A stretch of 64,000 bases of DNA from positions 2,728,001 through 2,792,000 of the forward strand of contig JAKUDP010000002.1 of NCBI GenBank assembly GCA_022570795.1, written 5' to 3'. The notes beneath the pieces are model-generated. The model did no database searches. It was given only the letters and a program-made list of their open reading frames with translations, and was not told where the DNA came from. Source of the DNA: Sphaerulina vaccinii. Lineage: Eukaryota; Ascomycota; Dothideomycetes; Mycosphaerellales; Mycosphaerellaceae. The position numbers and the translations under genes were made by a program. Of the stretch, positions 54,124-64,000 are shown piece by piece; the stretch's first letter is position 1; each line of letters begins with the position of its first letter.

Positions 54124-56146
54124 CTATCCGGTCGGGCTGTTGCAAGTGAAAGGCGTGAGCTTCGTCGTCTGGAAAGCGTCGTGAATGCCCACCACCGCAG
54201 CATAGATCCCAAGACCAGCTGTTCCGAGCGAAGCCAAGCAGTATAGCACGTCAAATGTGTTGCGAAATAACTTCTGCTTATAGCCTCGAGCCCAGCGTTT
54301 GAAACCACTATCGATACGCTCGACTTGACCGGTCACTGGATCGAATGGCTCTCCTTCTAACATGGAGTCTTTCTGCACATTGTATGCTACCATGAGGATG
54401 GGCGGGAAGGAGTAGCTGAACTGGAAGATGAATGCTGCTCCGACAAAGGAGATGAGCTGCACAATGTTAGCACTCATTCGGCACGAACCTTTGCAGCAGC
54501 AACATTCGCGAGACTTACGTAGCTGATTTGCGGCACCGCAGCTGCAATAAGAAAAGCCAGCGCCCAGTATATCGGGACTACGTATGGTTAGCTCAGGTAA
54601 TGCAGTAGTCTCATCACAGACTGACCAAGCGCCATCCAGAATCTCTTGCCCTTCTTCTCCTCCAAGGCAGGGAAGTTGAAGATGTCTCGTAAGACAACAG
54701 CATAGAGGACTTTGATGCCTATGTTCCCATACAGCACCGCAGCGATGAGCAAGGAGATGAAGGATATGGCGTTGCCAACGGTCTGCCACGCAAATGCTGA
54801 GTTCGGAATACCTTGATATGCTGGGTTCTGCTTTCACATTAGTATCAACCACTTGATGACAAGTTGGTGATGTGCATACATAAGTGTACTGGCCTTGATA
54901 TGAGTACACGACCATGCCTATTGTGAGGTAGACAGAGAAGATGAAGATATCGGCACATAGCAGTGCTTTCCAGAAGTCCATTGGTCGACGCATCTCAGCC
55001 ATGAATTCGTTGAACAGTGTGGCTCCTCCATATGCGAAGACTCCATTCATCAAGCCATTGATGCGATCGTTCAAGGTGGTTCCTGGTGGCCAGTATGCGC
55101 TGGTGACGATCGGCTCATTGGGCGTGGTATTGTACGCGGCAGCAGAGGCCTCGTAATTTGGCCCGAATGCTGGAATGACGCCCATGGTCATGAGTATAAC
55201 AAACACATTGAGCCATACGGCTAGATTTGCTAGCCAGCCGACCTGCTGCAGTGTTCTGATCTGACCGAAGACAAACCCTAGGAGGGTGAAGATGACTTCC
55301 GCAGCGACGAAGCAGAGTACACCTGTGCCATTGACGCCTGCGGCCATTTGCTGCAATCCTTGGCCACTTGCTTCGATGATGATCGTGACGTTGAGGAAGA
55401 ATTGACAGCTTTGAAGTATGTTGATGAGCGTACGCGCCCACTTTCCGTACAGCCTAAAGCCGAGATCGCCATAGTTTCGCATTGGGTAGCGAGGAGAGTC
55501 AAGTCCAGTGAATTGCCACCAGAGCTGAATACCTGAGTAGAAAGCCATTGCACCGAACACCACGTATAAGGTAATGCCTGCTGAAACGTCAGCAGCGCTT
55601 CATGATTGATTGACCTTGTCGCTCATTACCTGGCCCATAGCCCATTTGACTGATCGCCCAAGGTACATTATACGGTCCCAAGATGTCAGTCGTGATCAGG
55701 TAGAACATCGTGCCCCAAGTCGCAGTCCTGGTAGCGCGATTTGCTTGCTCCCATTCTGACTCAGTAACACCATATCGTGCTTCCTCAGAAACGTGGTCTT
55801 CTGGTGCTTTGAGTACTGTAGACTGCTCTGGCTTTCCCGAGGCTGTTGCGACTGAGCTAGCGTTGATCACTGGGTTCTTGCGTGTAATGACATTCCTGAG
55901 CTGTTGCACAATACCATCTGCGGTGAAGAATTGCTCTGCTTCTCTGGCTCGATTCGCCCAAAAGTGATAAGCCTCAAATGGGATGCTCTTGTCTAGATAG
56001 ATAGTACCCGGTCCTGGCCAAGAGTGTTAGACATGCTTGAGCAGAATAAGCACTTTCTTACCATGTGTATTGCGAGGACTAGCTTGGTCCGCGGCTGAGT
56101 AATGTGTCGTCTGAACACGGCTCGATTTGTCCGAATCGTCCGCCAT
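54124..56146 (-). CDS. AAAP-family amino-acid transporter, six exons
   Basis: Exons on the minus strand are 56,146-56,062, 56,013-55,630, 55,580-54,880, 54,827-54,626, 54,577-54,519 and 54,456-54,124. The five introns (48-62 bp) all have GT-AG ends and the phases agree, giving 587 residues. A soluble N-terminus of about 115 residues leads into the Aa_trans domain: TWGTMFYLITTDILGPYNVP, then GAMAFYSGIQLWWQF, the conserved YGDLGFRLYG, and ANLAVWLNVFVILMTMGVIP. Later segments include GVFAYGGATLFNEFMAEMRR (the region of family substrate residues), FISLLIAAVLYGNIGIKVLY and FISFVGAAFIFQFSYSFPPI. About 11 membrane segments are expected. The family imports neutral or aromatic amino acids with protons (compare Neurospora mtr); specificity cannot be read from sequence. 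Confidence 0.88.
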
Positions 56147-57267
56147 ATGGTAGTAGATCTAGTCGCGATTGTGCCAAGTGAGGCTAGAAACTTGCTAGAA
56201 GACGTTTGGCAGCACAGGGTCGCATCATCGTATAAATGCTCGTTGCCCTATCGTGCTGCAAGTCCACAGGGGTGGTATGCAGTTCGGCAACGTGAGCTGT
56301 GACTGGGGTGTAGATTGCAGGACCGCCATCACTGCCAGTCACTGGTCACCCACTCCTCGGAAACGATGTGCTTTATATAATACAGAGCTCGCTTGTATCT
56401 CAGGACATCTTGCGTGAGCTTTCCTCCGTACGTAGAGGTCTGCGTGAGCCAGATGCTGCTCTGGCCCAAAGATGTTGCTCACATGGGTGCTGCTTGAAGT
56501 CGTGGCAGGGCCTGGCGACTCTCGTATCTAGCCTTGGAGAACCACTCTATCACCTAGATTGGAGACAAAGACGCCACGACAAGATATTAGGATGCAGTAA
56601 AGACCCAAAGCACCGCATAGCCGTAGCTATTGGCAGAAGATAGTGATGCCATAGCTATTGTCGACGCGTCGTCTTCGCGTCATCAGTTTTGCTGCGATGT
56701 GCTTATCCTCGCCGATGTTCCAGCTTGAGGGCTGGTCCTCTGGGAGTCGTCTAGGAGTGGCATTGTCACGCGCAGTTGAGAATATGTTGTCGTGTTTATG
56801 TCTAGGAAGAAAGAAAGATGAGAAAGGAGGAAGAAGGTGATCACGAGCCACCGCGCCAAGGCCGCCCTTCCAACCCTTCTCTTGACGCGTCTTCCTTACA
56901 CTTTTCATCAACCAAAACTCCGATGATCTGGTGGCACGCGCAATGGAGAACATGATGAGGACCATGGGCATAGACCCGAGCATGGTATGCTGTGAGACAC
57001 TGAAACCATTTAGGCAGAATCTGACGAAGCGGCTGATAGTTGCGGTCCATGGGAATGGAGCCTGAGCGCTTCGTGGAAATCGCACAGTCAATGAAGATGT
57101 CTGGCCCTGGTGCTCTATCAGTTGAAACATAATCCAGAAAAAGACCTGCCCTGGATTCCTCTATGGCGAGCACGCTCCACTAGAGGTCGCCAGCCGACAA
57201 TTCTGAAAAGTGGAGGGACTGTCTGAGGCATCTGCTTACATTCTACTTCAGGCCAATTCCACAGGTA
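56147..57267. other. divergent intergenic region
   Basis: 1.1 kb between the transporter start and the next plus-strand gene. A 167-codon minus-strand frame at 56,627-57,130 lacks any domain or convincing composition and is not called. The region presumably holds promoters for both neighbours. Confidence 0.5.
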
Positions 57268-59693
57268 ATGGATCCGGATGCTGCTCAGAAAGAGGCTTCT
57301 GCCAGAGCTGCGAATATCTTTAGGAACTACGACATGCTTCAGGCAATCCTGGAGCGCCACGAAGCAACTGGCCGGAAACGGTGGCTGAAGAAGGGAAAGG
57401 AGCAGCGTCGAAAAATCGTTGTGCGGCATGGGGCCAGAAGGTCGGGCTTACGTTGCCTACCCTTGTTCGCGAGTTGTCAACTGACTTACCTACATAGATG
57501 GCGACGAGTCATCGACCTGACTTCCAAGCCTTCAGGAGAGAAGCCCCAATACCCATGGAAGTGTCAGAGCACCGCGATGCATACGTTTGGCCGTTCATCA
57601 ACGAGGAAGACCTGACCAAGCCTCGAGCTCTACTGCATTTCTTTAACGCGCGAGGAAGGACTCCGCCTAGTGAGTTTGCGGCAAGCGATCTCGAGGCCAT
57701 GCAATATGGTATCCTGGCAAGGGCGGTGATACCTCTGCTGTCCAGCGGTTATATAATGTTGTTCCGCGGGAAGAACAGCCCTGAGATATATGGGCAGATA
57801 CTCGATCGTGATGATCATCCAGACGCTCGGAGCTGGTCCGAAACACGAAGAGAGATGCAGCCTGGAGAAGGACTTCTAGTTTTAGAGAGTCAGGAGAGGA
57901 CTCTTGACTTCTTGGTCAAGTGTGCCAGGGAAATCTTACACGCTATAGAGTCACTTCTGGACCATCCAATAGAGGCGCCACAGCTTGTGCCCGAGCCTGA
58001 CACCGGGATGTCTTCGCTGGCCGCTATGGCAGCTGAAGCTCCATACAGGCCTCCAGCAGAGATCAGCTTCGCTCGCATTGAAAGCTTGCTAGGCGCGACG
58101 CCCGATGCGGCATCGGGCCATCTGTGCGCTTTGCGGGAAGATCCAACCTATTTTGCAAATTGCGTGCTGGAAGCCAAAGAGCATCGACTGGAGATGATGA
58201 AAGACAGCAAGGGCCTGCCACATCCGCTCATACGAGCCGGGAAAGAGGACGTTGTATGGGCTCGCGCGGTGAACAGAGTCATCGCTGATGCTCACCTCTT
58301 GCTTGAACTCTGGACGAACTTGCACAATCAAGCGATAGGCCTTGGCAGAATGCATGAGCGCTATGCTTTCGCCATTGATCCCGAAGAAGACCTCCCGCAA
58401 CCTTACATGGCCGCACTTCTTCGATTCAAGTACTACCTTGGCCGAGTCGCAGATCAGCCATTGGCTGGGCCCAAGATGGCTTATGCATCATCACCTCCAT
58501 TGCGACACCTTTTCTGTGCACACGTGCCGGATGACCCCATGTCACAAAACGCATCTTTTGGCCCGAGACCTGATGTAAGACCAGATGAAAGAGTTATGTA
58601 TATAACATGGCTCTTCCGAGAAGTGACAGACGATGACCATGGACTTGCTGTTACATTACTGAGCAAGAAAGCGGACGCCTTGCAACACTTCGTCGACACT
58701 GATCCTCGAGCGAAGCCACTTGTAACATCCTACATTGCTGCCTACATCTCTGATCTATCGATCATTGGGGAATGCCTGCGGCAGATCGAGTGTTATCAAC
58801 CTTGGGCCAACACATTCGAGTATTACACGACAGAGAAGAGTGGAGATATCGACTCCGAGTACGACGAAAGTGGCGAGCCTTGGGTTCGGCTGCTTCTGGC
58901 GCTGAAGCGCAGTGAGCATGCCATCGGACGCTACGCCAACATTGAAGACGGGAGATTCAACTATCCTGTCGAGAGGCGCAAAACCAAGGAGAATGTTGCA
59001 GCACTACAACGAACAGAAAAGGCACTCGATACTTTCTGGGGCAAGGTTGATGAAATACTGCACCTTAACATCAGGAGTCTCGATGGACTGGCCGCCAAAG
59101 AACTCCTGGGTAGCCGCCGTGTGCAAAGAACTCCTGACTGGGTCGAGCCAACCAAGACTGACAAGTTTGTCGATGTTGAAGAGATCTCAAAACCGCTTTC
59201 GGAGATTTACTTTGACCTTGAGCATCGCACAGAACGTGCACAGTCCAGGCCTTCTGACAGCCCTTATGTTCGACTGAAAGCTAAGCAAAGGACTCGCGGT
59301 ACCACTGCCCGAACCCCGTCAACAGAACAAATCGCTGCTGCTGGCACCGACACCACAGGTCCGCAGCCAGCCTTCGAAGCTGATCAGAGAGCACTGAAGG
59401 TCTTCAAGACGCTCTTCTACACTCCATCGCTTACTGGTATTCCTGGAGAAGTGGCGTGGTCTGACTTCCTACATGCCTTAGTAACTGTTGGCTTCCGGCC
59501 AGAGAAGCTGTATGGTTCAGTGTGGCAGTTCAGTCCCACGAAGCTCGATGTTGAGCGAAGCATACAGTTTCACGAGCCTCACCCGAGTGGCAAGGTACTC
59601 TTCCGCACAGCTCGACGACATGGTAGGAGACTCAACAGAGCATATGGCTGGCAAAGCAGTATGTTCATGCTCGCCGAGAAGAAGCAAGTTTGA
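57268..59693 (+). CDS. conserved fungal hypothetical protein (about 790 residues)
   Basis: A short first exon from 57,268 (ANIFRNYDMLQAILERHEAT, then RKRWLKKGKEQRRK) is joined by an intron (57,441-57,497, branch CTGAC, acceptor TACATAG) to a long exon starting ATSHRPDFQAFRRE and open to a TGA at 59,693. The order of an N-terminal helix with HEAT..RW, then HRPDF, then DDHPDA and PGEGLLVLE, and a basic C-terminus (FHEPHP, RHGRRLNRAYGW) matches a protein common in plant-associated ascomycetes whose role I do not know. The exon-1 frame does not join cleanly at the best donor: one extra base in the A-run at 57,411-57,415 would restore it. Otherwise translation may begin at 57,498. No signal peptide or membrane segment. 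Confidence 0.75.
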
Positions 59694-59834
59694 TGCCCTC
59701 ACCCGCTTAGGCGCCTGGACGGACCTTCATGCTACGTCATGGGAGCAGCAACTCATATTGACTGTCCGTATATGTCAACGCATGTGCTCAAACCATCAAG
59801 GTCGAAGATTTGTGAAGAATGAAAATTACTTACG

Positions 59835-60358
59835 ATGACTGAGACAATCACGGGTTCCTGCAACTGCGGACGCCATGTCTACACTATCCCAAAGCCAACC
59901 GAGATGAACCTATGCCGTATGTCTCTAGCAGTAAGCGTCACAAATGAGCTATGCTAACACTGGTTTCAGACTGCATGGACTGCAAGAAGTGGGCAGGAGC
60001 AATGCACCCTTCCTCTCCAGATTAGCCATTGACTTCTCGATCGTTATGCTAACAGCCGCCCAGGCACTCTGCTCACATGTTCGTCCAGACAGATACCATC
60101 CAGACCAGCAGTCCAACACCAAAGCTTCACACCATGAATGCCAACAGTGGTAACCCCATGGAACGTGCTTGGTGTGACAACTGTGGCTGTGGAATATGGT
60201 TGAAGTCTGCAAAAAATCCTGAGCAGACTTACTTCAAAGCTGGCCTCTTTGAGCATGGAGAGATCCCTCGGCCGACTATGGAGAACTGGATGAAGAATAT
60301 GGAGAAGTGGGAACAGCCTGCGACTGGGACGAAGAGGCAGGCTTATGATGGGAATTGA
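59835..60358 (+). CDS. GFA/CENP-V-type zinc protein (glutathione-dependent formaldehyde-activating family)
   Basis: Three exons, 59,835-59,916, 59,970-59,988 (only 19 nt) and 60,064-60,358, give 131 residues. Introns are 53 and 75 bp; both have GCTAAC branch sites and consistent phases. The cysteine pattern defines the GFA fold: GSCNCG (CxC) near residue 9, CHCMDC (CxCxxC) across the two splices near 27-32, and AWCDNCGCGIW near 80. These bind the two zinc ions of the family. Members include Gfa, which promotes formaldehyde-glutathione adduct formation, and many uncharacterised fungal paralogues, so the reaction is uncertain. The second donor (GTGGGC) is weak but no other choice restores the CxCxxC motif. 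It starts 141 bp after the upstream gene on the same strand. Confidence 0.75.
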
Positions 60359-60394
60359 TGTCAGGCCGTAAGTGGAAGTGGTGATCATGGAGTC

Positions 60395-60468
60395 ATGAAG
60401 GCAAGGTTGTGAAAGCAAAGTTGTGAAGGCAAAGTCGTGAAGGCAAAATTTGTGGAGGCAAAGTCTTG
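60395..60468 (+). repeat. 14-bp minisatellite, five units
   Basis: The unit GTGAAGGCAAAGTT is repeated about five times with small changes, just after the GFA stop codon and probably within its 3' untranslated region. Confidence 0.8.
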
Positions 60469-60620
60469 GATGTTCAGCTACACGAAGCCGTCTCTGCTAA
60501 ACTCTCTCAGGTGCATACCAATCTACTCGCTATCAGTCATCCACCGAACATGCTCCCTAAGACTGTAATCAAGATTCCAACTCAAGCCGCTCAATTCGCC
60601 CAATCATCTTCTGCCACCAA

Positions 60621-63449
60621 TCACAAGTACCACAAAGTGCCCTTCAAGCTCTCCTTCACCTCAAGAAGCTTGTCCTTTCCGTCGATCTTGACAACTCTGC
60701 CCATGCTGCGCTTGTTGGCCTTGGCCGCTAGCTGCAAGACGGAAGGCTCTCTAGCCTTCTCAAGCAACTCCTCTTGCTTGAAACGAGCACCGGCCAAGTA
60801 CTCCTTGCGGCGGATGGTGTGCCAGAGCTTGCTGCCTGGCTTGAGATCGCCACCAGCCTTGTGGTAGCCAGCTGGCTTGCGGTACACTTGTGAAAGGACG
60901 AGATGGCCAATGCCAGCATTCGCATCGATGGCAGGAACGTTGTCCGGCGACAAAGCAAGGTACTCAGCACCCTTGACATGAGAAGAGGCGGCAGGGATAG
61001 AGAATACCTTCTCCGGCGTCATGGTGATAAGTGTGAAGGCAGAGATTCCTGGCCCCGCCTCGACTTTTGTCTTCAACGAAGGGAATGCTTTGCAGAGGGA
61101 GTCGCTGAGTTGGGGTACCAGGTCCGAGCTCACAGTAACAAGACCGGAGAGGTAGACGACGGCGTGCTTGACTGCTTGAGCTGGCTTGTCGACCCGAATG
61201 TGCTTGTTGAAGACTTCTGACACACTCAGACGAAGCGACTCCGAGCCGTCAAGGACGACAAGTGTTGTGGAGGTCGACACAGCCTTGGGTGACTTGCCTG
61301 CTGCCGACACCACGGTGATGAGGTAGGACTTCTTGGGTGCTTGAAGATCGCTGCTGGTGCTGTCCTGGGCGTGCATGTCGCCCAGGTCCTGGACATTGAT
61401 ACCGAATATGCCACTGCTAGAGATCTTCTGAGCATTATGGCTGAGCTGATATGACAGTGAAAGCTTGTCGCCTTCCTCCGGAATACCAGGAATGAGAGCT
61501 CGGGCGAAGATCTTTCTCGCAACTTGGCCGGTGTACATGACCATGCCGCGGTTTTCAGGATCGCGCTTGCAACGACGATTGACTTCAGCCGCAGCAACAA
61601 TCTGAACTTGGACACCGATTTTGACATCGCAAAAGGCCTTGAAAGCATCAAGCTCGGAAGTCGGGATGCTGGCAGGAGCTGCAACCAGGACAACATTCTT
61701 GACATCAGACCCGCGATAGTCTTTGTGCATGAGCTGTTCGCGAAGCTCTTGAAGGTCGCCAGAGAAGTGTTTTGCACCCAGGACAGAAGTAGCAAGCTTG
61801 CTGCGGAAGCGCTGACCGAGCTCGTGCTGAAAGTCCTGGAAAGCATTTGCGTTGACTGATGTGCCTCCAGGACCGATCAGCTGCACGAATGTGAAGGTGA
61901 AGTCGGTCAGGCCTACGTTATCGAAAGGACTGCCGTCTGCGCCACAGATGATCGTGCCACGTGCCTTCAGCACAGGTGCAGTCGTGCTGAAGGTAGTTGG
62001 CTCGATCGGCAGAGGAGAAGCACCAGTCCAAGACTGGTTCGGCTGAATCTTGCAAAGCTCTGCTGGGTAGAGAAAAGGCTTCTTCTCGGAGCCGACATTG
62101 ACGCAAGGTAGATCGGGAAAGCGCAAGCACTCAATGGAAGAAGTGCCAGCCAAAGTACCGAGCATGGACTCTGTATTCCAACGAGCACTGCCCTCGAGAG
62201 AGTAGACAGTAGTGACGACCGGACGATCAGCAGAAACTACCGCAACGCAGATACGGACGCCCTTGAAGGCCTTGGAAGACTTCGCTAGCTGATGATCGTC
62301 AAGACCACGAGGAGCTTGGCTACCGAAGTGAGCCACAAGGAAGTCCGCAACAGTCGTCTCTGGCAAGAAGGCAGTGGACTTTCGATCGTGCCAAGCCAGT
62401 GATGGGGGGCTGCCAGTCTTGGAGAGAACGAGTGAGGCCTCTTGCGTCTTGCGATACTCAATGCCGGACTCCAACTTCTCCTTGGGGCCGATAACGTAGG
62501 CCCCTCGGAGAAGAAGAGACTTTTGCCGAATATCAGTTGTGTCGTTGATGTGACGTGCCAGCTTGAAGCCTGCGAAATGATCCAGTACAGTCTGAGGTGG
62601 ATGCTCAGTCAGGCTCTGCAGGTCTGCAAGGTCGAATCGCTCACGAGAGAAGGTCAAAGCGAAGCAACGATGAAGGCCATTGACGCGATGTCCACCATCT
62701 GCTTTCCAGCCACAAGCTCGACGGAGCTGCTCCAGACTGTGACCAGCCAGCTCAACGATGTCATGAGCAACGAAGCGGAACCAGCGTGCCTTGTGACCAG
62801 AACCACGCTTTTCGAAGTCCGCCGAAGTCAAGGTCAAGGCCTTGCGATAGCCATTGACGTCCGCGAGGTACTTGACTTCAAGATAGGACTTGTCTGTGGC
62901 GTCGAGGAGCTCAACCAGAATGACCAGCTTGCTCAGATCTCGGCTGCCGGAATCGACCTTGAGACTCAGCTCTTCGCCAGACAGAAAAGTCATATTGCCG
63001 ATGGCGACAGTGTTGCCAGTCGAGATCAGGCTGTCGATGACCTGCTTGCGGAGCAAAGCCTTGTGGCCCTCGAGCGGGTTGCCAGTACGCAGATCTGTAG
63101 CTTTGATTGTGTACTTGTGGATGAGACCTGAGCTGAGTGGCTCGGAGCCTGGCAGTGGCATGCCAATGGCCGGCGGATTGAAGACTGTATCGGGAATGCC
63201 AAATGGTGACTTCTGAGTTGCCTTAGATTGGTCCTGGCCAGAGAGGATGTCGTCCTCATTGAGTCGAAGGCCTGCCATTGGGGCTGTCAGACCTGTAGTC
63301 GATGGCACAGTCGATGGCATACTTCCGTAGCCAGAGTCGTGGTTGCTTGGAAGGCTTTGAGCAGCAACGAACTCATTGACGCGGTCAGCGCTGCCGAGAC
63401 TGTTGACTGGTTGATAGGTGGTGAGGCGGTTCTTTGCTGGTCCGGCCAT
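60621..63449 (-). CDS. divergent Argonaute-like protein (PAZ-MID-PIWI), probably slicer-inactive
   Basis: An intronless 942-residue frame. After a Ser/Thr-rich leader (1-100), residues 109-210 resemble the Argonaute N domain. Residues 366-471 look like PAZ: TVADFLVAHFG and then the signature RFPDLPCVNVGSEKKPFLYP with AELCKIQPNQ, where Argonautes have the PNLPC..VG...YLPLEVC.I..GQ pattern. Residues 590-655 fit MID (VVLVAAPAS, DVKIGVQVQIV, YTGQVARKIFARAL). Residues 680-880 are a weak PIWI match, and the C-terminus ends GTLWYL, like the MYY(I/F/V) ends of Argonautes. The place of the first catalytic Asp (usually GADVTHP) reads GINVQDL, and no DEDH/DDH set is evident, so slicing is unlikely. It may be an RNA-silencing factor or a related nucleic-acid-binding protein. 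Family assignment rests mainly on the PAZ signature. Confidence 0.62.
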   Translation of the reverse strand: MAGPAKNRLTTYQPVNSLGSADRVNEFVAAQSLPSNHDSGYGSMPSTVPSTTGLTAPMAGLRLNEDDILSGQDQSKATQKSPFGIPDTVFNPPAIGMPLPGSEPLSSGLIHKYTIKATDLRTGNPLEGHKALLRKQVIDSLISTGNTVAIGNMTFLSGEELSLKVDSGSRDLSKLVILVELLDATDKSYLEVKYLADVNGYRKALTLTSADFEKRGSGHKARWFRFVAHDIVELAGHSLEQLRRACGWKADGGHRVNGLHRCFALTFSRERFDLADLQSLTEHPPQTVLDHFAGFKLARHINDTTDIRQKSLLLRGAYVIGPKEKLESGIEYRKTQEASLVLSKTGSPPSLAWHDRKSTAFLPETTVADFLVAHFGSQAPRGLDDHQLAKSSKAFKGVRICVAVVSADRPVVTTVYSLEGSARWNTESMLGTLAGTSSIECLRFPDLPCVNVGSEKKPFLYPAELCKIQPNQSWTGASPLPIEPTTFSTTAPVLKARGTIICGADGSPFDNVGLTDFTFTFVQLIGPGGTSVNANAFQDFQHELGQRFRSKLATSVLGAKHFSGDLQELREQLMHKDYRGSDVKNVVLVAAPASIPTSELDAFKAFCDVKIGVQVQIVAAAEVNRRCKRDPENRGMVMYTGQVARKIFARALIPGIPEEGDKLSLSYQLSHNAQKISSSGIFGINVQDLGDMHAQDSTSSDLQAPKKSYLITVVSAAGKSPKAVSTSTTLVVLDGSESLRLSVSEVFNKHIRVDKPAQAVKHAVVYLSGLVTVSSDLVPQLSDSLCKAFPSLKTKVEAGPGISAFTLITMTPEKVFSIPAASSHVKGAEYLALSPDNVPAIDANAGIGHLVLSQVYRKPAGYHKAGGDLKPGSKLWHTIRRKEYLAGARFKQEELLEKAREPSVLQLAAKANKRSMGRVVKIDGKDKLLEVKESLKGTLWYL

Positions 63450-64000
63450 TGTGATAGGCGGATTCTTGAGTTCTGTTGAGTTCTGAGTCTTGTTGAGTGG
63501 TGAGTCTTGAATCTTGTGGAAGTTCGTTGTCGATTGTTCTTGATGCTTGTTCGAAGAAGCGGTTGTTGTCGTTGTTGATTGCGGTTCGAGAAGTGTTCTT
63601 GCTGTGAGACTGTGATCAAGTGCAAAAGTGAGTGCTTGTGAGGTACGACTATTGATGCCACCTCGCTGGCCTATATCGCCTCTGGCTGTTAAGATGAGAC
63701 GTTTGTCAACTCAAGAGATTGTGGACGATAGCTGGCCTTTGTCGTCGATTGTGTGCGAGGATATCGAAAGCCTTTCGATCAAGGAGACACAACGAAGCTT
63801 CGACTATGCAAGCAAGCGCCATGATGCACGCGAGCGCACTGGTGGCTTCTGGAGATCGATGGCATACCGCATCTTCGTTTGCCCCAGGCTGTGACCTTCG
63901 TGGGGCCAGCCCTCAATGCTGCGGAAGCAGTTCGTACGATGACTTCGGGAATTTTCTGGACAGCTGTCAGCGATGTAGCATATGTGATACCATATCAATC
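63450..64000. other. upstream region of the Argonaute-like gene, no gene called
   Basis: The first 150 bp carry repeated TTGAGT/TCTTG words typical of a fungal leader. A 67-codon plus-strand frame at 63,694-63,894 has no recognised domain and is not called. No other feature is seen. Confidence 0.5.

Noticed and set aside
56627..57130. 167-codon minus-strand frame
   Set aside because: No recognisable domain and patchy composition; it lies in the promoter region between two divergent genes.
60621..63449. Reading the large minus-strand gene as a plus-strand gene
   Set aside because: The plus-strand frames (for example 62,442-63,131) are antisense shadows; the minus frame is 942 codons with an ordered PAZ-type signature.
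63694..63894. 67-codon plus-strand frame upstream of the Argonaute-like gene
   Set aside because: Too short to judge by eye, with no recognised relative and no conserved motif.

Overview
The window is nuclear DNA of a filamentous ascomycete. Short introns with GTAAGT-type donors and CTAAC/CTGAC branch sites, fungal protein families, and long AT-rich blocks almost free of CA/TG dinucleotides (the mark of repeat-induced point mutation, RIP) point to Pezizomycotina. The bipartite pattern of gene islands against RIP-saturated retrotransposon nests suggests Dothideomycetes (Mycosphaerellales-like); that placement is inference.

Layout. (1) 1-4,430, gene island: start of an alpha-L-rhamnosidase (-), a small NTF2/SnoaL-like protein (+), old duplications, and a glycosyltransferase broken into two opposite-facing pieces at the edge of the AT block. 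(2) 4,430-29,950, RIP-degraded block: a gag-only LTR element, then a three-level nest in which a Copia element (8,180-29,697, itself carrying a Tc1/mariner-like transposon) is split by a Gypsy chromovirus (15,131-28,834) whose 3' LTR is split by a second Gypsy chromovirus (21,680-28,750). Target-site duplications (TSDs) and LTR arithmetic fix the two inner layers to the base. (3) 29,950-35,230, small GC-normal island: the surviving tail of a TPR-repeat (NLR-type) protein, a collagen-like gene, and a DUF7924-like pseudogene head-to-head with a RIP-destroyed casein kinase 1. (4) 35,230-48,540, second AT block: a short non-autonomous LTR element with two solo LTRs inside it, a complete Copia on the minus strand, and unidentified degenerate DNA. 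(5) 48,540-64,000, intact genes: RibD-like deaminase and mitochondrial citrate-type carrier sharing a promoter, an F-box-like gene, a DUF2306 membrane protein, an AAAP amino-acid transporter with five introns, a conserved 731-residue fungal protein, a GFA-family zinc protein, and an intronless, very divergent Argonaute-like protein.

The genes do not form an obvious pathway or cluster. The clearest stories are the history of the transposon nest, host genes eroded or captured at its edges (glycosyltransferase, TPR/NLR, CK1, DUF7924), and an Argonaute-like gene that appears to have lost the slicer site. Exon joins, frameshifts and TSDs were read by eye; no search or alignment was run.
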